From Olivibacter oleidegradans (GTDB taxonomy: Bacteria; Bacteroidota; Bacteroidia; Sphingobacteriales; Sphingobacteriaceae), in assembly GCF_042432805.1 (NCBI RefSeq), contig NZ_JBHLWO010000001.1, positions 682,001 to 746,000 of the forward strand: a stretch of 64,000 nucleotides of DNA, given 5' to 3'. Below, piece by piece: positions 53,630-61,565 of the stretch; position 1 is the first letter of the stretch, and each line of letters begins with the position of its first letter. The translations under genes were made by a program, and so were the position numbers. The notes under the pieces were generated by a model. It was not told where the DNA came from. It did not search any database and was given only the letters and a program-made list of their open reading frames with translations.

Positions 53630-55381
53630 CTAAGCCTTAGCGCTTATTTCTATCTTCAATTCATCAAGCTGTTCCTGCGAAATACTGCTTGGAGAATCGA
53701 TCATTACATCTCTTCCTGCATTATTTTTCGGAAACGCAATAACATCGCGGATAGAATCAAGGCCTGCAAAAATGGAAACTAATCTATCAAAACCAAAGGC
53801 AATGCCCCCATGTGGAGGTGCGCCATAAGTAAATGCATCCATCAAGAACCCAAATTGCGTCTGCGCCTCTTCCTGTGTAAAACCGAGATGTTTGAACATC
53901 AGTTGCTGTAAATCTTTTTCGAAGATACGAATTGATCCGCCTCCTACTTCTGTTCCATTGATTACCATATCATAGGCATTGGCCCGCACTTCACCAGGCG
54001 CAGTATCCAGTAAGGCTATATCCTCGGGTTTTGGCGAAGTAAAAGGATGATGCATCGCATGATAGCGCTTGGTATCATCATCCCATTCCAATAACGGAAA
54101 GTCAACAACCCATAGGGCGGAAAACTTATTCTTATCACGAAGTCCCAGCTGGTTTCCCAATTCTAAACGAAGCTCATTCAGCTGTTTCCGCGTTTTATCA
54201 GCATCTCCTGCCATTACCAATATTAAATCCCCTACATTAGCATCCATCGCTTTCGCCCAGGCCTGTAATTGCTCCTGGCTAAAAAACTTGTCTACCGAAG
54301 ACTTTAACGATCCATCCTCATTATATCGAAGATAAACCAATCCCGTAGCTCCTATTTGCGGCCGTTTTACAAAATCGGTGAGCGCATCAATTTGTTTTCT
54401 GGTATAAGAAGCACACCCTTCCGCTTTAATACCAACGACTAATTCCGCATTGTCAAAAACCGGAAAACCCGCGCCCTGCAACACCGGATTCAATTCTACA
54501 AATTGCATCCCAAAGCGTGTATCGGGTTTATCGGAACCATATAAACGCATAGCATCCGCATAGGTCATGCGCGGAAGCTTACCAATTTCTACATTTTTAA
54601 CTTTTTTAAAGAGGTAACTTATTAGCTCTTCAAACAAATTCAAGATATCCTCTTGCTCTACAAAAGCCATCTCGCAGTCGATCTGGGTGAACTCAGGCTG
54701 TCGGTCGGCCCTTAAATCCTCATCTCGAAAACATTTTACAATCTGGAAATAGCGATCAAAACCCGACACCATCAGCAGCTGCTTAAACGTTTGTGGCGAC
54801 TGCGGTAAGGCATAGAATTGTCCCTCATTCATCCGGCTTGGCACCACGAAATCGCGCGCACCTTCCGGGGTAGACTTAATAAGCACCGGTGTTTCGACTT
54901 CCAAAAAACCTTGTTGATCAAGAAAAGAGCGAACAGCCTGTGCCATTTGGTGTCGTAGCACCAAATTATTGCGTACCGGATTACGTCGTAAATCAAGATA
55001 ACGATATTTCATCCGAAGGTCATCACCGCCATCGGTTTCATCTTCGATCAAAAATGGTGGCAATTTCGCAGCATTCAGTACAGCCAAGTCTGCTACCTTT
55101 ATTTCGATTTCTCCCGTAGAGATCTTTAAGTTTTTGCTGGAACGCTCAATTACCGTTCCCTTTACCTGTATTACATATTCTCTCCCCAACTCCCGAGCCC
55201 TTGCACGCAGGGCCTCATCGTCATCAGCATTAAATGCCAGTTGAGTAACGCCATATCGGTCGCGCATATCGATGAAGGTCATGCCTCCCAGATCTCTCGA
55301 CTTTTGTACCCATCCGCATAATGTAATTTTTTTTCCTAAATCTGCTAATGTTAACTGTCCGCAAGTATGTGTTCTGTACAT
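53630..55381 (-). CDS. aspS: aspartyl-tRNA synthetase
   Basis: A 583-residue class II synthetase charging tRNA-Asp. It has an N-terminal OB-fold anticodon-binding domain (CGWVQKSRDLGGMTFIDMRD), the catalytic core with motif 2 FRDEDLRADRQPEFTQID and motif 3 GGIAFGFDRLVS, the QSPQ segment and the bacterial GAD insertion domain (about 290-420). Length is that of the bacterial type. The final residues (EISAKA) are encoded next to repeat-like words, and the gene is convergent with ssb. Confidence 0.97.
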   Translation of the reverse strand: MYRTHTCGQLTLADLGKKITLCGWVQKSRDLGGMTFIDMRDRYGVTQLAFNADDDEALRARARELGREYVIQVKGTVIERSSKNLKISTGEIEIKVADLAVLNAAKLPPFLIEDETDGGDDLRMKYRYLDLRRNPVRNNLVLRHQMAQAVRSFLDQQGFLEVETPVLIKSTPEGARDFVVPSRMNEGQFYALPQSPQTFKQLLMVSGFDRYFQIVKCFRDEDLRADRQPEFTQIDCEMAFVEQEDILNLFEELISYLFKKVKNVEIGKLPRMTYADAMRLYGSDKPDTRFGMQFVELNPVLQGAGFPVFDNAELVVGIKAEGCASYTRKQIDALTDFVKRPQIGATGLVYLRYNEDGSLKSSVDKFFSQEQLQAWAKAMDANVGDLILVMAGDADKTRKQLNELRLELGNQLGLRDKNKFSALWVVDFPLLEWDDDTKRYHAMHHPFTSPKPEDIALLDTAPGEVRANAYDMVINGTEVGGGSIRIFEKDLQQLMFKHLGFTQEEAQTQFGFLMDAFTYGAPPHGGIAFGFDRLVSIFAGLDSIRDVIAFPKNNAGRDVMIDSPSSISQEQLDELKIEISAKA

Positions 55382-55383
55382 AT

Positions 55384-55535
55384 ATAGTTTTTAGCTGTTA
55401 GCGTCGGTTTAGAGCGGGTCAGCTCTCAGAAATCGGCCATCAGCCCTTTATTAGTTTCAGTTTTTATTATTAACGTTTTCGTGGTTCCATGGCCATTACT
55501 TAATGCCTAAAGGCTATAAGCTACTAACTAATTCC
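55384..55535. repeat. heptamer-type words between aspS and dxs
   Basis: Words of about 7 bases with TTAGC, TCAGC and later CCTAA/CTAAC cores (for example TTAGCTG, AATCGGC, CATCAGC, then CTTAATG, CCTAAAG, GCTATAA) occur at both ends, with plain DNA near 55440-55495. Phase is looser than in the array at 51724. Confidence 0.5.
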
Positions 55536-57464
55536 CTACCCCGCCATGGTATTGGTTTTCCGACCTTCGGAAAGTTGCTTTGCGTTCAAAATAATATGTT
55601 GAGCATCATAACCACACTCTGCCCAAAGCTGATTCTGTTCGCCATGCTCGATAAACTCATCGGGGATTCCCAAACGAACGACTTTCGACTGATAACCATG
55701 ATCTGCCATAAATTCGAGCACAGCACTTCCCATGCCTCCTTGTATACATCCGTCTTCTACTGTGATTACTTTACTGAATTTTCGAAACACTTCATGCAGC
55801 AGCTCTTCATCCAAGGGCTTTACAAATCTTAAATCGTAATGTGCAGGAAAAATCCCATCAGAGTTAAGCGATACGGTAGCTTTTACCACCTCATTACCGA
55901 TATGCCCGATGCTTAATATCGCCAAATCTTCTCCGTCACAAATTTTTCGTCCTTTCCCTATGGTTATTTCTTTAAAAGGCCTTCTCCAATCAGGCACGAC
56001 ACCTTGTCCGCGGGGATAACGGATCACAAAAGGCCCCATATCTTCGATTTGTGCGGTGTACATTAAATTGCGCAACTCCTCCTCATTCATAGGCGCAGCT
56101 ACCTTCATATTTGGTATACAACGCATATATGCCAAATCATACGCACCGTGGTGCGTAGGACCATCGGCACCCGCAATACCTGCCCGGTCGAGACAAAAAA
56201 CGACATTTAGATTTTGCAAAGCCACATCATGTATCACCTGATCATAGGCCCGCTGCATAAATGTTGAATATATGTTACAAAAAGGCACCATTCCTTGGGT
56301 TGCCAAACCGGCGGAAAAAGTAACCGCGTGCTGTTCGGCAATACCTACATCAAACGCTCTATCGGGCATAGCCTTCATCATAATATTCATGGAAGAACCC
56401 GAAGGCATTGCCGGTGTAATGCCCATGATTTTTTCGTTTTTCTCGGCCAGTTCAACCAAGGTGTGACCGAAAACATCTTGATATTTTGGTGCTACAGGCT
56501 TGTCGCTAACTGTTTTCTTGATTTCGCCTGTAATTTTATCGAATAGGCCTGGCGCGTGCCATTTAGTTTGATCTTTTTCCGCCAAGGCAAAACCTTTTCC
56601 CTTTACCGTGATGCAATGTAAAAGTTTAGGCCCCGGTATATCCCTAAGTTCATCAATAATTTTAACTAAGCGTTTTACATCGTGCCCATCAACCGGACCG
56701 AAGTATCTGAATTTTAATGATTCAAAAAGATTACTATTTTTCAGTAAAGTCCCTTTAACGCTCTTCTCTATCTTTTTGGCTAAACCAAGCGCATCAGGCC
56801 CTATTTGGGAGATCTTACTTAAAACTGCAGCAATATCATCGCGAAAGCGGTTATAAGGCTTTGAAACTGTAATATCCGTTAAGTATTCCTTTAGCGCACC
56901 AACATTTGGATCGATGGCCATGCAATTATCATTCAAAATGACGAGCAAGTTAGATTTCTCTATGCCGGCATGATTCAGTGCTTCGAATGCCATACCGGCT
57001 GTCATAGAGCCGTCACCAATTACCGCAACGTGCTGACGATCATTTTCCCCCTTGTAATGAGAAGCTACCGCCATCCCTAACGCAGCAGATATAGAAGTGG
57101 AAGAATGCCCTACGCCGAAGGTATCATATTCACTTTCACTACGTTTAGGAAACCCACTGATACCATTATATACGCGATTGGTGTGAAACACATCTCGTCT
57201 TCCGGTAAGGATTTTATGTCCATAGGCTTGATGGCCGACATCCCAAACCAATTGGTCATAGGGCGTATTGAGTACATAATGCAGCGCCACCGTCAACTCC
57301 ACCACCCCTAAACTAGCGGCAAAATGTCCGCCATAAACAGATACAACATCAATAATATATTGACGTAGCTCTTTACAAACATTCTCTAAATCCGACTCAC
57401 TGAGCTTTTTTAAATCGGCGGGGCTATTTATGTTTTTTAGCAACGTTCCTGGTTCAAAATCCAT
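55536..57464 (-). CDS. dxs: 1-deoxy-D-xylulose-5-phosphate synthase
   Basis: A 642-residue thiamine-diphosphate enzyme joining pyruvate and glyceraldehyde 3-phosphate, first step of the MEP isoprenoid route. The start at the ATG 57462-57464 (MDFEPGTLLKNINSPADLKKL) replaces a longer frame that adds 15 unlikely residues. Seen are DVGHQAYGHKILTGRRD, the cofactor motif VIGDGSMTAGMAFEALNHAG with NDN, the second-domain GIAEQHAVTFSAGLA, and FCLDRAGIAGADGPTHHG. It supplies precursors that the polyprenyl synthase at 34052 would use. A promoter match lies upstream. Confidence 0.96.
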   Translation of the reverse strand: MDFEPGTLLKNINSPADLKKLSESDLENVCKELRQYIIDVVSVYGGHFAASLGVVELTVALHYVLNTPYDQLVWDVGHQAYGHKILTGRRDVFHTNRVYNGISGFPKRSESEYDTFGVGHSSTSISAALGMAVASHYKGENDRQHVAVIGDGSMTAGMAFEALNHAGIEKSNLLVILNDNCMAIDPNVGALKEYLTDITVSKPYNRFRDDIAAVLSKISQIGPDALGLAKKIEKSVKGTLLKNSNLFESLKFRYFGPVDGHDVKRLVKIIDELRDIPGPKLLHCITVKGKGFALAEKDQTKWHAPGLFDKITGEIKKTVSDKPVAPKYQDVFGHTLVELAEKNEKIMGITPAMPSGSSMNIMMKAMPDRAFDVGIAEQHAVTFSAGLATQGMVPFCNIYSTFMQRAYDQVIHDVALQNLNVVFCLDRAGIAGADGPTHHGAYDLAYMRCIPNMKVAAPMNEEELRNLMYTAQIEDMGPFVIRYPRGQGVVPDWRRPFKEITIGKGRKICDGEDLAILSIGHIGNEVVKATVSLNSDGIFPAHYDLRFVKPLDEELLHEVFRKFSKVITVEDGCIQGGMGSAVLEFMADHGYQSKVVRLGIPDEFIEHGEQNQLWAECGYDAQHIILNAKQLSEGRKTNTMAG

Positions 57465-57525
57465 ATTAAAATAGGTTCTGAAAGAATTTGTCCTGCAATC
57501 AGTCCTCATTCTCTGCCTGTAAATA

Positions 57526-57557
57526 CAAAATTACGGTAATAACAAAACGTTTACAAA
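57526..57557 (-). promoter_or_regulatory. predicted dxs promoter
   Basis: On the minus strand TTTG (57557-57554), 20 bases, then TAATTTTG (57533-57526), an exact -7 match. The start codon is about 60 bases downstream. Confidence 0.5.
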
Positions 57558-57849
57558 GTAAAGGATAAATATTCAATTTAGCTATGTACTGCTTTTTTTG
57601 TTCCTGATCTGTTCCATCTCAGCTTTCCGCTAGTTCCGCTCATTTTTCACCAACAAGCAACTACTCGCTTTGTTTTTCAGCTATACATTTCATTTTTGTC
57701 TAAATCAATCTTTAAGTCTAATACCAGAGATTACCTTCGGTGAATTCTCGTTGGTCGGTTTCGCTTATAACATAAAGGTGTTTATATTAAAAGAACGTTT
57801 ATTTTAACTTCTTTCTTTCTCCGCGAAAGAAAAGAAGCAAAGAAAGCTC

Positions 57850-57913
57850 GCCGCTTCAAAATTTACAGGAACGGTAGTGCCTCCCAGCGCTGACTGTAAA
57901 TTTTGGAGGCGGC
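57850..57913. repeat. large hairpin element
   Basis: GCCGC (57850-57854) and CAAAATTTACAG (57857-57868) pair with CTGTAAATTTTG (57894-57905) and GCGGC (57909-57913), leaving a 25-base loop. The 12-bp inner stem is perfect. The surrounding CTTTCTTT and GAAGCAAAGAAAG words make it look like a small dispersed non-coding element. Confidence 0.6.
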
Positions 57914-58106
57914 ACTTTAGTAGAACGATGGGCTTTTACTTTTAACCGAACGTACTAGTTTTTAGCCTTATATATAGCCAGTGTGTTGGGAAAAACGGCC
58001 TTGGAGGATACCGACGCAACGAGCAGCAAAGTATTTGCACGACTGTTCATTTTGCAATATGCAAGCGGATTGAGGAAGTGAAACGGCTCCAATACGCGCT
58101 ATGGAT

Positions 58107-58205
58107 ACTTTGCAATCAGCTGCAAGGTAGCCTGCATAAGCCTTGATTGTTTGGTTCTTTATGATCAAGCATAAAGAACAGATACTAAAAAAATAGATTA
58201 ATAAA
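58107..58205. repeat. dispersed repeat, copy 2
   Basis: Partner of 37400-37490: CTTTGCAAT, then CATA and GATT pieces, TTTATGATCAAGCA and CTAAAAAAATAG in the same order. It lies in the gap before scpA. Confidence 0.55.
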
Positions 58206-58260
58206 AAGGTTCCTTTTAAACGCACTTACTCTACGTTACAATTTATATTTAATAAAAGCG

Positions 58261-58268
58261 TACCTTTG
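58261..58268 (+). promoter_or_regulatory. predicted scpA -7 box, unusually close to the start codon
   Basis: TACCTTTG matches TANNTTTG exactly and ends 5 bases before the scpA ATG at 58274, as at mutY. A start at or beside the ATG would give a leaderless or nearly leaderless message. Confidence 0.4.
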
Positions 58269-58273
58269 GAACC

Positions 58274-59026
58274 ATGCAAACAGAGGGTTTTGAGATAAAG
58301 CTTCCACAATTCGAAGGTCCTTTTGACCTTTTGCTATTTTTCATTGAGCGGGACGAACTTAATATACACGAAATTTCGATTGCTAAAATTACAGATGATT
58401 TCTTGGGCTATATACACCACATGAATGCCCTGAACATGGAATTGGCGAGCGAATTTATCTTTGTTGCTGCTACCCTGATGCGGATTAAGGCCAAAATGCT
58501 ATTACCACGGCCTGAAATAGATGAAGACGGCAATGAAATTGACCTCAAGAAAGACCTTGTACAAAAACTTATAGAATATAAAAAATTCAAAACGGTTTGT
58601 GAAGATCTAAAAGCGTTGGAAGATAACCGTTTCATGGTTGAAAAGCGTGGCAACATTGCATTTAATCTCAAAATTGCAGCCAATGAGGCGGAGCCGGGAG
58701 AAGAATTGAATTCATTCGATCTATATAAATTAATGAAAGTTTATGATCGATTAATGAATGCGTATCTAAACAAATCGAATGAAGTAAAACATACTGTTGT
58801 ACAATATCCGTATACGATTGAACAACAGAAAAAAACCATTGCCTCACTATTAACCATCAATCAAAAGTTAGATTTTAAGGCCATTCAACAGCACTCTGAA
58901 AATAGGGTTCATTTTGTATACAACTTTTTAGCCATACTGGAAATGCTTCAACAGCAGATTCTCGAGATACAATTAGGTTTGGGATATAACAATTTTTGGG
59001 TACAAGAGAAAGCACAAGCGGTGTAA
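58274..59026 (+). CDS. scpA: segregation and condensation protein A
   Basis: A 250-residue kleisin that bridges the heads of the SMC ATPase in chromosome condensation. It opens with IKLPQFEGPFDLLLFFIERD, the ScpA hallmark, followed by SEFIFVAATLMRIKAKMLLP (SMC-neck-binding helices), a variable middle and a C-terminal winged-helix region (FLAILEMLQQQILEIQ) that docks on the SMC head. Length is normal. scpB is not adjacent. There is no Shine-Dalgarno sequence, in keeping with the promoter placement. Confidence 0.95.
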   Translation: MQTEGFEIKLPQFEGPFDLLLFFIERDELNIHEISIAKITDDFLGYIHHMNALNMELASEFIFVAATLMRIKAKMLLPRPEIDEDGNEIDLKKDLVQKLIEYKKFKTVCEDLKALEDNRFMVEKRGNIAFNLKIAANEAEPGEELNSFDLYKLMKVYDRLMNAYLNKSNEVKHTVVQYPYTIEQQKKTIASLLTINQKLDFKAIQQHSENRVHFVYNFLAILEMLQQQILEIQLGLGYNNFWVQEKAQAV

Positions 59027-59105
59027 GCTATAGGGTTTATGGTGTAAGATTTAAGACCTAAAGGGTAATGCCGGTGGTTAACTAGCTAACTGCTAATAAA
59101 TGCAC
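59027..59105. repeat. heptamer-type words between scpA and glyA
   Basis: After the scpA stop, words such as TATAGGG, TTTATGG, TGTAAGA, TTTAAGA, CCTAAAG follow each other at 7-base steps for about 70 bases, then GCTAACT and GCTAATA. Confidence 0.55.
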
Positions 59106-59135
59106 AAAGCACTTATCAATTCTCTACATTTTCCC

Positions 59136-59143
59136 TATCTTTG
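59136..59143 (+). promoter_or_regulatory. predicted glyA -7 box
   Basis: TATCTTTG is an exact TANNTTTG match 37 bases upstream of the glyA ATG. The -33 element is not clear. Confidence 0.4.
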
Positions 59144-59180
59144 CGCAACTATCTAAAACTGATACTTATATCAATATTTA

Positions 59181-60452
59181 ATGGAAAGAGATAACATCAT
59201 ATTTGAGCTGATTAATGAAGAATTACAACGCCAGGAAGAAGGTATTGAGTTAATCGCTTCAGAAAATTTTGTAAGCAAACAGGTCATGGAAGCAGCCGGT
59301 TCTGTATTAACGAATAAATATGCAGAAGGACTACCGGGCAAGCGTTATTATGGTGGCTGCGAAGTAGTTGACGAAATTGAACAAATAGCGATCGACCGCG
59401 CAAAACAGCTTTTCAATGCCGAATGGGTTAACGTACAACCGCATTCGGGAGCGCAGGCCAATGCCGCCGTATTTTTAGCGATACTTAAACCGGGCGATAA
59501 AATTTTAGGGTTCGATCTTTCCCATGGAGGACATCTGACGCATGGTTCCCCGGTAAATTTTTCCGGTAAATTATATGAAGCTCATTTTTATGGTGTCGAC
59601 AAAGAAACCGGCCTAATCGATTATAAAGCCTTAGAAGAAACGGCGTTAAGAGAACAACCAAAAGCAATTATTGTTGGAGCTTCTGCTTATTCACGCGACT
59701 GGGATTATGCCTTTATTCGTCAGGTAGCTGATAAAATCGGTGCTTTAGTAGTAGCTGACATCTCACATCCAGCCGGTTTAATTGCTCGTGGACTCTTGAC
59801 GGACCCACTTCCGCATTGCCATATCGTCACGACCACGACACATAAAACCCTGAGAGGACCTCGCGGCGGTATGATTATGATGGGTAAAGACTTTGAAAAT
59901 CCTTGGGGTTTAAAAACTCCTAAAGGTGAAATAAGAATGATGTCTTCCCTTTTAGATATGGCTGTTTTTCCCGGTACGCAAGGCGGTCCTTTAGAGCATA
60001 TCATCGCCGCTAAAGCCGTGGCTTTTGGTGAAGCACTAAGCGACGATTATATGAGTTATATCTTGCAAGTAAAGAAAAACGCTTCGGCAATGGCAGATGC
60101 CTTCGTTAGCAAAGGTTATCAAATTATTTCAGGTGGTACAGATAACCACTCCATGTTGATTGACTTAAGAAACAAAGGAATCAGCGGCAAAGCAGCGGAA
60201 GCTGCATTAGGCGAAGCCGGTATTACGACGAACAAAAACATGGTGCCGTTTGATGACAAATCACCGTTTGTTACATCAGGTATCCGTATGGGAACAGCGG
60301 CCATAACAACTAGAGGACTGAAAGAAACCGAAATGGTACAAATCGTTGAATTCATTGATCGCGTTATTAACGCGCCGGAAGACGAAGCCGTGCTTGATGC
60401 GGTTCATGAAGAAGTGCTTCAATTAATGGCAAAATTTCCTTTATATAAATAG
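59181..60452 (+). CDS. glyA: serine hydroxymethyltransferase
   Basis: A 423-residue PLP enzyme interconverting serine and glycine while charging tetrahydrofolate with one-carbon units. Family motifs: IELIASENFVS, NKYAEGLPGKRYYGGCE, ADISHPAGLIA and TTTTHKTLRGPRGG, in which the Lys binds PLP. The C-terminus (IVEFIDRVINAPEDE) is complete and length is normal. A strong terminator follows at 60482-60510. Confidence 0.97.
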   Translation: MERDNIIFELINEELQRQEEGIELIASENFVSKQVMEAAGSVLTNKYAEGLPGKRYYGGCEVVDEIEQIAIDRAKQLFNAEWVNVQPHSGAQANAAVFLAILKPGDKILGFDLSHGGHLTHGSPVNFSGKLYEAHFYGVDKETGLIDYKALEETALREQPKAIIVGASAYSRDWDYAFIRQVADKIGALVVADISHPAGLIARGLLTDPLPHCHIVTTTTHKTLRGPRGGMIMMGKDFENPWGLKTPKGEIRMMSSLLDMAVFPGTQGGPLEHIIAAKAVAFGEALSDDYMSYILQVKKNASAMADAFVSKGYQIISGGTDNHSMLIDLRNKGISGKAAEAALGEAGITTNKNMVPFDDKSPFVTSGIRMGTAAITTRGLKETEMVQIVEFIDRVINAPEDEAVLDAVHEEVLQLMAKFPLYK

Positions 60453-60481
60453 ACAGTAAGATCATCTGTCGTAAAATTAAC

Positions 60482-60512
60482 AAACGGGCATTCAATGTGA
60501 ATGCCCGTTTTT
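60482..60512 (+). terminator. glyA terminator
   Basis: AAACGGGCATTC (60482-60493) pairs perfectly with GAATGCCCGTTT (60499-60510) around a 5-base loop and is followed by TT on the + strand, with a T-run completing the tail. It is 29 bp after the stop. Confidence 0.9.
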
Positions 60513-60618
60513 GTTGGCTTAACTTCGACATTAATCAATACATATCTTACCATTAAATAAGTATTCATTTAGTAATAATAAAGAATTAGTGGGGGATTAA
60601 CCTAGATAAAACCTTTAC

Positions 60619-60662
60619 TAACCCTTTGTTAACTCCTTATCAACCCTTTTTCAACCCCTTAT
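60619..60662. repeat. four units spaced exactly 11 bases
   Basis: TAACCCTTTGT, TAACTCCTTAT, CAACCCTTTTT and CAACCCCTTAT follow each other without gaps, a period of 11 and not 7. They lie between the glyA terminator and comF, about one helix turn apart. Confidence 0.65.
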
Positions 60663-60730
60663 TAATAGTATGGTTAATACGAAGAAAGTATAATGTTATT
60701 CTAATGATAGACCGAAGAACTCCATCACGT

Positions 60731-61420
60731 TTATTTGGTATAGGCTAGCGTCACTACACTAACACGTACACCAGCTATTTCCAAGAGTTTATAAGCGCAG
60801 GCTTCAATGGTAGCACCTGTTGTTAGCACATCATCCACCAGCAAGATATGTTTGTCTTGAAAGGTTTGAGGTTTAAGTACTTCAAATATTTCTTTCATGT
60901 TCTCGTAACGTTCATAACGTCTTTTTGTTGTTTGTGATTCTGTGCGAGTATGTCGAATTAGATTTCCTGTTTCTATCGGAACTTTAAAGCTTTCGCTCAG
61001 TCCTTTTGCAAAAAACTCACTTTGATTGTATCCTCTTTTCTTTAGCTTTTTAGGATGCAAAGGTACCGGAACGATGAGATCAACATGCCGAAAAGTGGAG
61101 CAGTATAACAGTTCGCCATACCGTTTACCCAGCATATTTCCTATTTCCGGTTTATTGAAGTACTTTAAATGGTGCAGTATGTTTTGAACAGTGGATCCTT
61201 TTACATAATAAAGATAAGAAGAAACCGCCTGTAACGGAACCCGACCCCACAATTGTTTGCTTGCAGCATTTGCCGGATCGAGATGGAAATTTGTAATTGG
61301 TAAATGATAGAGACAATGGGTGCAAATAAGCGATTCATGTTCATACAGCGATCGCTTACAGCCCGCACATAATTCGGGATATAGTAATGAGACAAGGGCT
61401 TGAAAATACCGGATCATCAT
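60731..61420 (-). CDS. ComF-family phosphoribosyltransferase-like protein
   Basis: A 229-residue protein related to competence factor ComFC/GntX. The N-terminal zinc ribbon CAGCKRSL ... ICTHC is followed by a phosphoribosyltransferase fold with VPVPLHPKKLKKRGYNQSEF and the PRPP-binding loop HILLVDDVLTTGATIEAC. In naturally competent bacteria such proteins act in DNA uptake; a role here is inference, and no other competence gene is in the window. The start could be either of two adjacent ATGs at 61420 or 61417. Confidence 0.9.
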   Translation of the reverse strand: MMIRYFQALVSLLYPELCAGCKRSLYEHESLICTHCLYHLPITNFHLDPANAASKQLWGRVPLQAVSSYLYYVKGSTVQNILHHLKYFNKPEIGNMLGKRYGELLYCSTFRHVDLIVPVPLHPKKLKKRGYNQSEFFAKGLSESFKVPIETGNLIRHTRTESQTTKRRYERYENMKEIFEVLKPQTFQDKHILLVDDVLTTGATIEACAYKLLEIAGVRVSVVTLAYTK

Positions 61421-61565
61421 AGGCTATAATTAATGCCATAAGACCATCAATCGCACTTGGCTTCCCGCTTTGACAACCTTACTATTTTGTATGCGCAGCT
61501 ATTAATACATGATCGTATCAGCTTTGGCCATCGGTTAGTTAAAACTTTCTCTCGAAGCTTTAAGC

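Larger units (their letters stand above)
57465..58273. other. gap between dxs and scpA, about 800 bp
   Basis: Contains the dxs promoter, the large hairpin at 57850-57913, the repeat copy at 58107-58205 and the scpA promoter. A minus-strand open frame at 57968-58225 (CKVSIARIGAVSLPQSAC...) is part of the repeat and is not taken as a gene. Nothing else recognised. Confidence 0.55.

Noticed and set aside
57968..58225. Minus-strand open frame of 85 codons
   Set aside because: It overlaps the dispersed repeat shared with 37400-37490, has no convincing start context or family likeness, and its paralogous stretch at 37381-37455 is just DNA-level repetition.
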